A stretch of DNA of 46,271 bases from Gemmatimonas sp. GTDB taxonomy: Bacteria > Gemmatimonadota > Gemmatimonadetes > Gemmatimonadales > Gemmatimonadaceae. Under the pieces are notes generated by a model, which saw only the letters and a list, made by a program, of their open reading frames with translations, was not told the origin of the DNA and did not search any database. Location: contig JAAVWC010000030.1 of assembly GCA_023910675.1 (NCBI GenBank), positions 1 through 46,271 of the forward strand. Direction: 5' to 3'. Below, piece by piece: positions 26,275 to 34,273 of this stretch. The position numbers and the translations under genes are program-made. Positions within the stretch are counted from its first letter, which is position 1, and every line of letters begins with the position of its first letter.

Positions 26275-28530
26275 ATTCCACACGAAGCGCTTGAGAAAGA
26301 CACCCATGCGGTCGAAGGTGTCGATCCAGTTGGCGTGCAACATGGACTCGTGCAGATCATCGGGCACCACGATGAGTTCGTGATACACGTTGCGCGCGCG
26401 CAGCAGCTGTACCAACCCCACGGTTTGTGCGAAGTCGACGTTGCGATCATCATCGCCGTGCACCAGAAACACCGGGCTCTTCCAGCCTTCGATCGCACCC
26501 ACCGCCGCCGACGTGAACGCGCTGCTCGTGGAGTCGAACACGTAATCGTACTGGTGTACACCGGCCATATCGACACCAGCCACGAAAATGTCACTGTTCC
26601 GCGCCAGTGCCTGTGACGCGAGCAGGCCACCGTACGAGAGCCCCCAGATCCCCACGCGCTTGGCATCGACGTCCGCGCGCTGCTGCAGGTACTTGGCGCC
26701 GGCCACCACATCGAGATACTCGCTGTTGCCCTTGTTGCGTGCGTTCGGCGCATCGCGGAAACTCTTGCCGTAGCCGATGCCGCGTCGGTAGTTGACGGAG
26801 AGCACGATGTAGCCCTGATCGGCGAGCCACTGATTCGCGGCGTACGACCAGTGATAGAACTGCATGTAGTGATAGGCCGGGAGCATCTGCCGACGCGGCC
26901 CGCCATGCACGAACACGATGGCGGGACGCTGCTCGCCCGGTTTGAGATCGCGCGGCAGGAACAGTTGATTGCTGATCTCCAGCCCGTCTTCGGCCTTGGT
27001 CTTGACGATCTGCGGGTCCACATGCGCGGCCGTCGGGAAACTGGACGGCAGCACAGGAAAAATGATGCGCGGGGCGCCACCGCGTGTCGGCACCAGCGCC
27101 ACCGATGCCGGCGTACGCGCCCCGAACGCCAGGACGGCCACCGACCGTCCGCTCGCAAGCGGTTGCGGTGACGTCTCCACCCCATTGCCGCTGCTGAGCC
27201 GCACCGGCTCGCCGCCGTTGCTCGGCACCGACCAGATATGCCGGCGCTCGATGTCACCCGCGTTGGTCGTGTAGAACATCGTGCGTCCGCCATCACGCGA
27301 CCACGCCACCGACGTTTCGTCTTCGATCAGCCCATCGGTGGTCGTCAGGCGAATCGGGTCGCCGCCCTTGAGGTTCACCGCATACCACCGGTCGAACTCA
27401 TCCTTCGGCACATTCACCGGAAACGCGATCTGCTCACCGGCCCACGTCATGTCCGTCAGCGACGTGAACACGCTGTCGCCCACCGTGTTGTGCCACACTT
27501 CGCGCGCGGGGATCTGCGCCGTCACCATGGGCGACGTGATGTTCTTCGCTCCACCAATGTCGGCGACCATGAGCGCCAGTCGATAGCCGCCCGGCAGCTG
27601 CGACGTGAGGAAGCCGGGGGCACGCACCGTGGTTGCCTGCAGCGTCACTGCGGGAGCGGCGCCCGCTGCCCCTGGTCCGTTGCCACAGCCACCGGCGGGG
27701 TTCTGCACACCAGGCGGCGTGCGTTGCTGCCTGCCGAACGGCGTTCCTGGGCGCCGCGAGAAGGCGAGATAGCGGCCGTCGGGCGACCACGCCGGCGTCC
27801 CATCACAATCCACACTCGGCGCCACGTACTGCACGGTGCGCGAGCGCACATCGTACACCACGATGAACGCGTGATGTTCGCGATCGCTCACGAAGGCGAT
27901 GCGCTTGCCGTCGGGCGACCAGGTGGGCGATCCGTTGCGCCCCCAGAGCCGAATAAATGGCACGCCGCCGGTGTCCATCGGCGAGGGCGCGGCCGACCGT
28001 GCGACCCGCGCGCGGTAGATCTGTCCGTCTTTGGTGAACAGCACCCACTGTCCGTCGGGCGACAGCACGGGCGCCGCGCCGGCCGCCACCCGCCACGCTG
28101 GACCGCCCGCGGTGCGCACCGCCCAGATGGCACGCTCAGCGCCGCGGGGATCGTGATTGGGGTTGGCCACCCATCCCCAGCGGTTGGGCGCCGACCCGCG
28201 CACGAAAACGATAGTGCTGCCGTCATCAGACAGCTGCACATCGGTCAGATCGATACCGTCGTCGGTCGTGAAGTTGGTAAGCCGTCGAGCGCGAAAATCC
28301 GGTGCCGCCGCGCTGTACACGTTGCGCATGCCGCGGTCGTACACGATGAACGCCAGCCGGTCGGCGCGTCGTGCCGATACGAGCGACAGCGGCGATGCGG
28401 GCGACATCCACGGGGCAATGCTGGGGACCGTGCGTTCAGCCTGTCCGAGCGCCACTCGCGGAAGGCTCGTGATGCCGACGATGGCCAGCAGTGCGCAGGC
28501 AACTCCGCTGCGGAAAACGATCGAGGGCAT
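26248..28530 (-). CDS. S9 family peptidase (dipeptidyl peptidase IV-like), secreted
   Basis: 760 residues. Signal peptide MPSIVFRSGVACALLAIVGI ending VALGQ, then a long TolB/DPP IV-type propeller with repeated SPDG motifs (APVLSPDGQWVLFTKDGQIY, GTPAWSPDGRYLAFSRRPGT). The C-terminal hydrolase has VGIWGLSYGGLLAS with Ser632, VHGDDDRNVDFAQTV with Asp695 and VVPDDLHESM with His727. The order and spacing fit S9 oligo- or dipeptidyl peptidases. A Gly/Ala/Pro segment around GGCGNGPGAAGAAPAV interrupts the propeller. ATG 28530 keeps the signal peptide; an in-frame ATG at 28572 would put basic residues ahead of it. The next gene upstream ends 55 bases before this start on the same strand. Confidence 0.92.
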   Translation of the reverse strand: MPSIVFRSGVACALLAIVGITSLPRVALGQAERTVPSIAPWMSPASPLSLVSARRADRLAFIVYDRGMRNVYSAAAPDFRARRLTNFTTDDGIDLTDVQLSDDGSTIVFVRGSAPNRWGWVANPNHDPRGAERAIWAVRTAGGPAWRVAAGAAPVLSPDGQWVLFTKDGQIYRARVARSAAPSPMDTGGVPFIRLWGRNGSPTWSPDGKRIAFVSDREHHAFIVVYDVRSRTVQYVAPSVDCDGTPAWSPDGRYLAFSRRPGTPFGRQQRTPPGVQNPAGGCGNGPGAAGAAPAVTLQATTVRAPGFLTSQLPGGYRLALMVADIGGAKNITSPMVTAQIPAREVWHNTVGDSVFTSLTDMTWAGEQIAFPVNVPKDEFDRWYAVNLKGGDPIRLTTTDGLIEDETSVAWSRDGGRTMFYTTNAGDIERRHIWSVPSNGGEPVRLSSGNGVETSPQPLASGRSVAVLAFGARTPASVALVPTRGGAPRIIFPVLPSSFPTAAHVDPQIVKTKAEDGLEISNQLFLPRDLKPGEQRPAIVFVHGGPRRQMLPAYHYMQFYHWSYAANQWLADQGYIVLSVNYRRGIGYGKSFRDAPNARNKGNSEYLDVVAGAKYLQQRADVDAKRVGIWGLSYGGLLASQALARNSDIFVAGVDMAGVHQYDYVFDSTSSAFTSAAVGAIEGWKSPVFLVHGDDDRNVDFAQTVGLVQLLRARNVYHELIVVPDDLHESMLHANWIDTFDRMGVFLKRFVWNREPVPAVR

Positions 28531-28585
28531 GCTGAGCTCGGGGCGAAGTACCGTGAGAATACGTGGTCGCATACGAGACGCGCGA

Positions 28586-29581
28586 TCAATGCGCCGACGA
28601 CGTAACGCGGAGCAGGACACTCTGGCGCGGCGGGGCACCGCTGGTCGCGGTGTAGCCAACGAGGAGTGTCACGAAGCCGCTGTCAGGCGCGGTCAGCGAC
28701 GTCGTCGTGCCGACCTTCGACTCGTCACCAGCCATGACGAGCCTCACGGACGCTTCGCTGCCGGGCAGCGACACCGACGCGGCGATGCGGTCACCCTTGT
28801 CGACCAGCACGCGGATGGCTTTTTCCGTCCCGGCATTGACGTCGGTACGGAAGGTGGCGTCGCGACACGCCGTCGAGAAGCCAATGGGAAAGAACGGCAC
28901 GTCGCGCACGAGGCGTACCGCGCGGCTCGCCTGCATGCGGTCGCTCGCGCCACGGGTCGACGCCCAGGCGGTGCGCTCCCCGGCATCGCGATAACGCAAC
29001 GACGTGACGAGCGAATCGAGGGTAGCCGGTGCCGGCGTGAGTCCCGCTTCGATTTCCGGGTCGGATGCCGTGGCCGGCACCGGACCACTCGACCGGACGG
29101 GCCAGCGTACGCTCACCCGTGTTCCGCCATCGGTCGTGAAGCCTTCGAAGTGATATGCCGCATTCACGCCGGGTACGAGCAAGCGCACGCCATACACGTC
29201 ACCACCGGCAAGGATCTTGGGCGCGAGATGCGGCAGCATGCTGTCGACGGGCCACGCAAAGGGCAGTCGCTCGGTGAGTCGACTGCGTCCCACCAGGACG
29301 CCGCACAGCCGTGCAGTCGCGTCGTCATCAACGCGAAGCGCTGTGCGGAGGCGGACCTCGCCGTCCGTCGAGGCTACGCCCTCCTGACCGTTGGCGGCAT
29401 CACGCAGGGTGAGTGATGTCGACGCGGGCGTTGCCACGAGCGTCAATGGCGTCGCCCCGGAGGTCGACGACGGCTCGGCACACGCCGTCGCCGCAGCGAG
29501 CCCCGCAGCAGCGGTCAACAGACCCGCACGACGAATCCTCGGCGTGCGGTGTCGTCGCGACTCTGGCACATGCCCCTGCAT
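28586..29581 (-). CDS. Putative lipoprotein, paralogue 1 of a local three-member family
   Basis: 331 residues with export signal (RRAGLLTAAAGLAAATAC) and a likely lipid-anchored Cys34. It shares an unusual conserved core with the genes at 31547-32536 and 30929-31484: RLCGVLVGRSRL, WPVDSMLP, then the block FEGFTTDGGTRVSVRWPV and later ASDPEIEAGLTPAPATLDSL. Further on, RAVRLVRDVPFFPIGFSTAC aligns with RAVLLVRDLPIYEVTLSPAC of paralogue 3. The C-terminus is beta-rich and ends VLLRVTSS. I do not recognise a characterised family. GGTGGAG five bases upstream supports ATG 29581. Separated from the ABC ATPase by 127 bp and possibly co-transcribed with it. Confidence 0.75.
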   Translation of the reverse strand: MQGHVPESRRHRTPRIRRAGLLTAAAGLAAATACAEPSSTSGATPLTLVATPASTSLTLRDAANGQEGVASTDGEVRLRTALRVDDDATARLCGVLVGRSRLTERLPFAWPVDSMLPHLAPKILAGGDVYGVRLLVPGVNAAYHFEGFTTDGGTRVSVRWPVRSSGPVPATASDPEIEAGLTPAPATLDSLVTSLRYRDAGERTAWASTRGASDRMQASRAVRLVRDVPFFPIGFSTACRDATFRTDVNAGTEKAIRVLVDKGDRIAASVSLPGSEASVRLVMAGDESKVGTTTSLTAPDSGFVTLLVGYTATSGAPPRQSVLLRVTSSAH

Positions 29582-29708
29582 ACGATCTCCACCCATGCTG
29601 ACTTTCCGTGAACCAGGCCGTCGGGACCGACGACAACATCACGGAAAACTGCTGCGCTCCGTCCACAATTGCGACGGTGGCCCCACTGGATGTCACGCGA
29701 CCAGACAG

Positions 29709-30407
29709 TCAGCCGGCGGGTAGGAAATCCCGTCGGAAGGCGAAATCGTGCATGGCCGCGCTCGCGGAGGCGAACTCCCGCGTACGACCGGCGTGGCACC
29801 ACGTCACCGCGTCGACCGACGCCATGAAGAGCGGTAGTTCGTGTCCCGTGAGAAGGACGGCGCCACCCTGTTCGGCAAACCGACGTAGTGCGGCCAGAAT
29901 GACCTCGGCATCGAGCGGGGCTATGCCACGCAGCGGCTCGTCGAGCACCAAGACGCGAGGGGCCAGGAGCAGCGCGAGCGCCACCTCGGCGCGCCGACGC
30001 TCGCCGCCGGACAGAGAACGCGGCCGCGCGTCACGCAAGCGCGAAATGCCGAACTGCTCGAGCAGCGTATCGACGACTGCTGCCGTGCCGCAGTCGCGTG
30101 CGACCCATGCGCATTGCGACCCTATGGGCACGGCGGGGTGCAGGAGATCGCGGTCGGGGACGAAGCAGACGCCGCGCCGTGCAAGCCACGCGAGCCGCGG
30201 CCGTACGACGGTCGCCCCATCGAGACGAATATTGCCTTGGTCGGCGACGATCTCGCCGACGGTACAGCGCAACAGCGTGCTCTTCCCCGCCCCGTTGCGG
30301 CCGAGGAGCGCCGTGATCATCCCGGCGCGTGCCCGTAGCGACGCCGTATTGAGCACGGTGCGGTCGCCATAGTGCTTGCTGACGCAATCCGCTTCCAACA
30401 GCGCCAT
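29709..30407 (-). CDS. ABC transporter ATP-binding protein
   Basis: 232 residues with all nucleotide-binding motifs: Walker A LLGRNGAGKST, signature LSGGERRRAEVAL, Walker B RVLVLDEPLRGI and the switch histidine in VLLTGHELPLF. The overall shape is like LptB or branched-chain-type ATPases, but the Q-loop region is short and a cysteine-rich middle section (CFVPDRDLLHP and GSQCAWVARDCG) is unusual. No classical permease gene lies nearby; the only membrane partner is the 101-residue protein encoded just upstream, whose stop is five bases before ATG 30407. A TTG at 30416 would give a TTGA overlap with that stop. Cargo unknown; an exporter or lipid-handling role in the inner membrane is possible. 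Confidence 0.88.
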   Translation of the reverse strand: MALLEADCVSKHYGDRTVLNTASLRARAGMITALLGRNGAGKSTLLRCTVGEIVADQGNIRLDGATVVRPRLAWLARRGVCFVPDRDLLHPAVPIGSQCAWVARDCGTAAVVDTLLEQFGISRLRDARPRSLSGGERRRAEVALALLLAPRVLVLDEPLRGIAPLDAEVILAALRRFAEQGGAVLLTGHELPLFMASVDAVTWCHAGRTREFASASAAMHDFAFRRDFLPAG

Positions 30408-30412
30408 TGCGC

Positions 30413-30718
30413 TCAACGTCCCGCCACCGTCATGACGATGGCGACAACCAGCAGCTCGCCCACCAGCGCGATTGCCGCGCCTATGCCCAGGAGCTCGCGC
30501 GACCCGTATCCCAGATTGGCATACAGATCAGGGGCTCCTGTGCGTCGCCGGTCGAGGTATAGCAGCAGTGCCGTAAGCAGGGGCATGAGCGCGAGATATT
30601 CGATCCCCCACGTCGGCCCTTTGGCGAATGCCATCGCCATCGTGCAGAGCAGGCGACCCGCGGCATAGAGCATGATGGCGTGGCGCAGGTGCAGCAGCAG
30701 GAAGGGGACAGAGCGCAT
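30413..30718 (-). CDS. Small integral membrane protein, three predicted helices
   Basis: 101 residues. Hydrophobic stretches are HAIMLYAAGRLLCTMAMAF (about 12-30), IEYLALMPLLTALLLYL (about 38-54) and ELLGIGAAIALVGELLVVAI (about 74-93). A basic loop with DRRRTGAPDLY sits between the last two. I do not recognise the family. The close spacing to the ABC ATPase suggests that the two form a transporter-like or regulatory complex (inference). ATG 30718 is preferred because it begins right before the first helix; GTG at 30736 or 30760 are alternatives. The gene begins 54 bases after the end of the truncated MATE remnant. Confidence 0.65.
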   Translation of the reverse strand: MRSVPFLLLHLRHAIMLYAAGRLLCTMAMAFAKGPTWGIEYLALMPLLTALLLYLDRRRTGAPDLYANLGYGSRELLGIGAAIALVGELLVVAIVMTVAGR

Positions 30719-30772
30719 GTTGGCGGTGATACGCGCCACAACGCAACGCGTTCCTTCCACGGCGCGATCCGG

Positions 30773-30928
30773 CTATTTCCCCTTCACGCCCAGATCGATC
30801 GTGCGCCACTTCCCTTGCTCGAAGCGCCACACGCTCAGCACACACCGCGTCGCGTGACCCATGACGATCGCGGTCCACACGTGCCACGTCTGCAAGGATT
30901 GTGTTGCCTGCACGTAGGTCAGGAAGCC
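30773..30928 (-). pseudogene. MATE transporter C-terminal remnant
   Basis: The last 51 codons and stop of a MATE efflux gene, starting GFLTYVQATQSLQTWHVWTA and ending FEQGKWRTIDLGVKGK. Compared with the C-terminus of the intact MATE gene at 38564, 38 of 51 residues match (GFLTFMQSTQQLQTWHIWTA and FEQGKWRKIQLGLQGR). All upstream transporter sequence is missing: the sequence switches at about 30928-30930 to the truncated lipoprotein, out of frame. There is no start codon for the fragment, so it cannot make a transporter. Most simply, a deletion removed the end of the lipoprotein gene and the start of a neighbouring MATE gene. Confidence 0.85.
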
Positions 30929-31484
30929 AAAGCGACGGCGTCGACGGCTGGATGACGGCTTCGATTTCCGGATCGGACGCCGTGGCCGGGACGCTGCGAT
31001 CCGAGCGAACGGGCCAACGCAGACTGACCCGCGTCCCGCCGTCGATGGTGAATCCTTCAAACCGGTAGGATGCCTCTGTCCCGGGAATCAGGACCCGCAG
31101 CCCATACACGTCCGTTCCCACGATGATTCTTGGCGCCAGCTGCGGCAGCAGCGAATCGACGGGCCACGCGAAGGGCCGTGCTTCACTCTGGCGGTTGCGC
31201 CCCACCAGGACACCGCAGAGCCGAGATGTTGCATCATCATGGAGGCGCTTGGCCGTACGTTGTCGCCGAAGCGTATTGGTGGCGTCGCGACCCCTCTGGA
31301 TACCACGGTCTGTTTGAAGGGAAAGTGGCAATGCGGACGGCGCGTCCTGCAGCTGCAGGATGTCCACACCGGATGCGACCGGTTTCGCGTCACGACAGGC
31401 GAGCGCCCCTGCGTTCAGGATCGGCCCGAGGGCGCCGCACACGACTGGACGGAAGAAACGACACTGAAATTGCGTGTCGTGCAT
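30929..31484 (-). pseudogene. Truncated lipoprotein, paralogue 2 of the local family
   Basis: The start is intact: MHDTQFQCRFFRPVVCGALG with lipobox-like ALAC, and the family core continues with SRLCGVLVGRNRQSEARPFA, WPVDSLLPQLAP and FEGFTIDGGTRVSLRWPV. It ends within PEIEAVIQPS where paralogue 1 goes on for another 150 residues. At about 30929 the DNA becomes MATE-like and the lipoprotein frame is lost. The frame stays open by chance until 30528, overlapping the small membrane protein gene, so a junk-tailed product of up to 318 residues could be made. The middle (around 31210-31320) aligns poorly with paralogue 1 and may hold compensated frameshifts. Confidence 0.8.
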
Positions 31485-31546
31485 CAAGACGTTTGCGGAA
31501 CGTCAGGATCAACGAAATCGCGCCAAGACGACCGCGATGCTGGTGC

Positions 31547-32536
31547 TCAGCGAGCCGGGCGCGTCTTGTGGAGTGTGAGGTAGACCATTTGCTGTGTCTC
31601 CTGCGCGCGCGGCACCACCTGCACACGGACACGCAACGTCACCCGCGGCGCCGCGCCCGCTTCAATGACCGCCGAGCGAACGGAGGCGCGCTGCCGTAAC
31701 TCTTCCGGCGGGAGTGCTTCGTCAAAGCCAATGCGTACAGTCCCCGCGGTGACGTCCGCGTGTGCGGTAATGAGATCCCCTGGACTGGTGGGGACTCGCA
31801 GCAGTACGTCGGTGCGTGCCAAGACCGGTACGGCCACCGTTGCCCTGGGGCATGCTGGGGACAGCGTGACCTCATATATCGGCAGGTCACGCACCAGCAG
31901 AACAGCGCGCTCACGGCGCACACTGCTGTCGGACACCGCGTCGGGCAACGGCACCCCTGCCGATTCACCGATCGTCAATGCCCCGACCAGAGAATCCAAC
32001 GCGCGTGGCGACGGACGCAACAGCGCTTCAATGAGTGAGTCCGGGGCGCCAACCGGTACGGGACGGCTGGGATCCGCAGCGACCGGCCAACGGACACTCA
32101 CGCGACGCCCACCATCGCGCGTAATGCCTTCGAAGTAGTAGAACGCGTTGCTTCCCGGCTGGAGGAACCGGACCCCTTGCACATCAGGCGCGGTCAGCGC
32201 GCGCCAGGCCAGGACCGGCGCGTTGGTATCCACGGCCCACCGCGCCAACAGCGCGGGGGGAATTCGGGCGGCTCCCGCGACGACCCCGCACAGGCGATAG
32301 TCGGCCACGGCGTCTGCAAGGGGACGGATCACCATGCGCGTGGTCGTGTCACCGGCTACTCGCCCGTATTGCACCGGACCACTGCTATCGAGCATCATCG
32401 CGAGCGCCGCTGGCGCGCCGCCCAAGCGCAGCGAACCGACCAGCGGGGCACGGGCCGACGGTCTGGAGTCGGGGGAACAGCCCAGTAAGGCCACCCCCGA
32501 GAAGAACAGGGCCCACGATGCACAAGAACGTCTCAT
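31547..32536 (-). CDS. Putative lipoprotein, paralogue 3 of the local family
   Basis: 329 residues with a good lipoprotein signal (ALFFSGVALLGC, Cys20). The shared core is present as YRLCGVVAGAARIPPALLA, RWAVDTNAPVLAW, then YFEGITRDGGRRVSVRWPV and VGAPDSLIEALLRPSPRALD. Spacing of these blocks matches paralogue 1, showing duplication, but the sequence has drifted considerably. The C-terminal third is predicted beta-rich and ends VVPRAQETQQMVYLTLHKTR. Function unknown; the fold may be a surface binding domain. ATG 32536 is chosen for the signal peptide; ATG 32563 would add nine residues. It is the first gene after the SusCD terminator and heads the run that contains the ABC ATPase. Confidence 0.75.
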   Translation of the reverse strand: MRRSCASWALFFSGVALLGCSPDSRPSARAPLVGSLRLGGAPAALAMMLDSSGPVQYGRVAGDTTTRMVIRPLADAVADYRLCGVVAGAARIPPALLARWAVDTNAPVLAWRALTAPDVQGVRFLQPGSNAFYYFEGITRDGGRRVSVRWPVAADPSRPVPVGAPDSLIEALLRPSPRALDSLVGALTIGESAGVPLPDAVSDSSVRRERAVLLVRDLPIYEVTLSPACPRATVAVPVLARTDVLLRVPTSPGDLITAHADVTAGTVRIGFDEALPPEELRQRASVRSAVIEAGAAPRVTLRVRVQVVPRAQETQQMVYLTLHKTRPAR

Positions 32537-32601
32537 GCACACAAAGAAAATGCAGACGGGCACAATTGTCAGTAGCTGCCATTCCCGACTCTGAAAACAC
32601 A

Positions 32602-32625
32602 GAGGCCGGGCGATTGCCCGGCCTC
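32602..32625 (-). terminator. Strong stem-loop terminator after the second SusCD operon
   Basis: GAGGCCGGGC (32602-32611) pairs perfectly with GCCCGGCCTC (32616-32625) around a GATT loop. Read on the minus strand the 10-bp GC stem is followed by TGTGTTTTC; on the plus strand by CGGTTTTGC. It lies 43 bases past the SusD stop (32669), so it should end that operon. Confidence 0.85.
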
Positions 32626-32668
32626 CGGTTTTGCGTTCAGCAGCTGTTTCCAGCCGGCCCCCACAGGA

Positions 32669-34273
32669 TCACGGCGGGGTCGGGCTGTTGGCCGGGTTAC
32701 CCGAGCCACCGAAGGTGTAGAACGCGTCGCCCTTCACGCCAAGCTCCTTGGCCGGCACCGGCATTTCCCGCGGCGTTCCCGCCAACAGGCCACCGGCCAC
32801 GCGACGGCGCTGGTAGTACGGTGCCGGACCCAAGCCGAGCAACTCCACTTCCTGCTCGTAGATCAGCTTGGTGATGAGTGACGGAGCGCCCTCGCCAGCC
32901 GTAGCGGCCGAGAGGCCACCACGATCCACGCGGGTCTTGTTGATGAGCGACGCGGCCGTCGCGAGGTTGCCCCCCGAACGCCGCAGCTCGGCCTCCGCCC
33001 AGAGCAGGTCGTTCTGGTGGCGAGTGATCACCGGCGCCAACCCGAATCCACCATAGATCCCTTGGGGCGACTGCTCGCCCGACCGATCATAGCGAATGTG
33101 TCCGATGTTGGACTGGTGATACATGCCGCGATCCGGACGGAAGATCTCTTCACGCGAGTACACGAAGTCCGTCCCGGCGCGTGCCGTTTTGGGATTGGTG
33201 CCAAAGTATCCGGCAAAGTCCTCGTCATCGGGACCGAAGGAACCGTCGCCCAACCGTTTGTCCGGCGAGTTCGGCTGGGGATTGCCACCGCTCGGATAAG
33301 GCGTCCGCTGCGTGGCCGGGTCCAAGATGGCCGCAACGCGGGTGCTGACGCGCCCGCCGTCGAACCCATTGAACCAGAGCAGGATCTCGTGGCACCACGA
33401 GTTGCAGCCGTCGCCGGTGAAGTTGAAGTCAAAACCGGCGCCGGACGACGAGATACCGCCGGCGGCAAATGCGGAGACCTTGGCCCAATCCACCGCGTCG
33501 TTTTCGGCTGCGGTTCGCGGATAATAGGCGAGGGTCATGGCCGCCATCGTGCGGGCCAACTGCGCGATTTGCACGTTGGTATAGCTGCTGCCGTTCGTCC
33601 ATCCTGAAGGCGTGTTGAACGAATTGGCCGCGGCCAGAGTGGCGGCCTTTTCAAGCGACGCGACAGCCGCGTCCCGTACGTCCTTGCGCGTCTTGTACGC
33701 GAGCGACGACAGGTCCGACGTTTCGTCGATCACGTACCCCTTGTCATAGTTGAGCGCGATGCCCATGAGCGCGGCACCGTGCATCAATTGCGCCACCGCT
33801 TCCGCACGTTTGGTATTGGCGGCGTTGTTGATGACCAGATTGTTCTTGCGGATCGCCGTGAGGACGTCCACGGCCGACGACAGCGTGGAGTAATACCCTT
33901 CCCAGTAGCCGATCATGGTGGAACGACCCGCCGAGGCCAGGTCGTTCTGGTAGGCCCGCGTGTTTCGCGTGCCGTCACCGTCTATCGAACTGTAGAAGTT
34001 CATGTTGTAATTGTTCCATGACGCCGAGTACGCCTGCGCCATGGTGCTGAGCGGCCCGCCGCCTTCCATGCCGTCCCAGGTATTGAACCAGGACCGCAGG
34101 GTACCGCCCGCCACCGCTTCGATGGCCGCAGGATCGGAGAGGGCGCGCTTGGCGTCCGGCGCGTTCGGATTCGCCACGTCGAGCGAATTGCACCCGGCGA
34201 GCAGAATGGCGCCCATCGCGAGGCCAACGGCCCCGCGGCACTTGAATGAAAACATCGGAGTGAGGGGGCTCAC
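32669..34273 (-). CDS. RagB/SusD family outer-membrane lipoprotein (second copy)
   Basis: 534 residues with lipobox LAGC (Cys28) followed by NSLDVANPNAPDAKRALSDP. SusD features include GIALNYDKGYVIDETSDLSS in the middle, LAPVITRHQNDLLWAEAELR and LIYEQEVELLGLGPAPYYQR near the C-terminus, which carries the helical repeats that contact SusC. CNSWCHEILLW contains two close cysteines that could form a disulphide. The start used is GTG 34273, which overlaps the SusC stop as GTGA and has GGAG eight bases upstream; ATG 34255 is the alternative. It differs clearly from the SusD at 3159-4517, so the two systems probably take up different substrates. Confidence 0.9.
   Translation of the reverse strand: MSPLTPMFSFKCRGAVGLAMGAILLAGCNSLDVANPNAPDAKRALSDPAAIEAVAGGTLRSWFNTWDGMEGGGPLSTMAQAYSASWNNYNMNFYSSIDGDGTRNTRAYQNDLASAGRSTMIGYWEGYYSTLSSAVDVLTAIRKNNLVINNAANTKRAEAVAQLMHGAALMGIALNYDKGYVIDETSDLSSLAYKTRKDVRDAAVASLEKAATLAAANSFNTPSGWTNGSSYTNVQIAQLARTMAAMTLAYYPRTAAENDAVDWAKVSAFAAGGISSSGAGFDFNFTGDGCNSWCHEILLWFNGFDGGRVSTRVAAILDPATQRTPYPSGGNPQPNSPDKRLGDGSFGPDDEDFAGYFGTNPKTARAGTDFVYSREEIFRPDRGMYHQSNIGHIRYDRSGEQSPQGIYGGFGLAPVITRHQNDLLWAEAELRRSGGNLATAASLINKTRVDRGGLSAATAGEGAPSLITKLIYEQEVELLGLGPAPYYQRRRVAGGLLAGTPREMPVPAKELGVKGDAFYTFGGSGNPANSPTPP

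Noticed and set aside
28586..32536. Defence or toxin-antitoxin island
   Set aside because: The ABC ATPase, membrane protein and lipoproteins lack nuclease, toxin or sensor domains; nothing supports a defence role.
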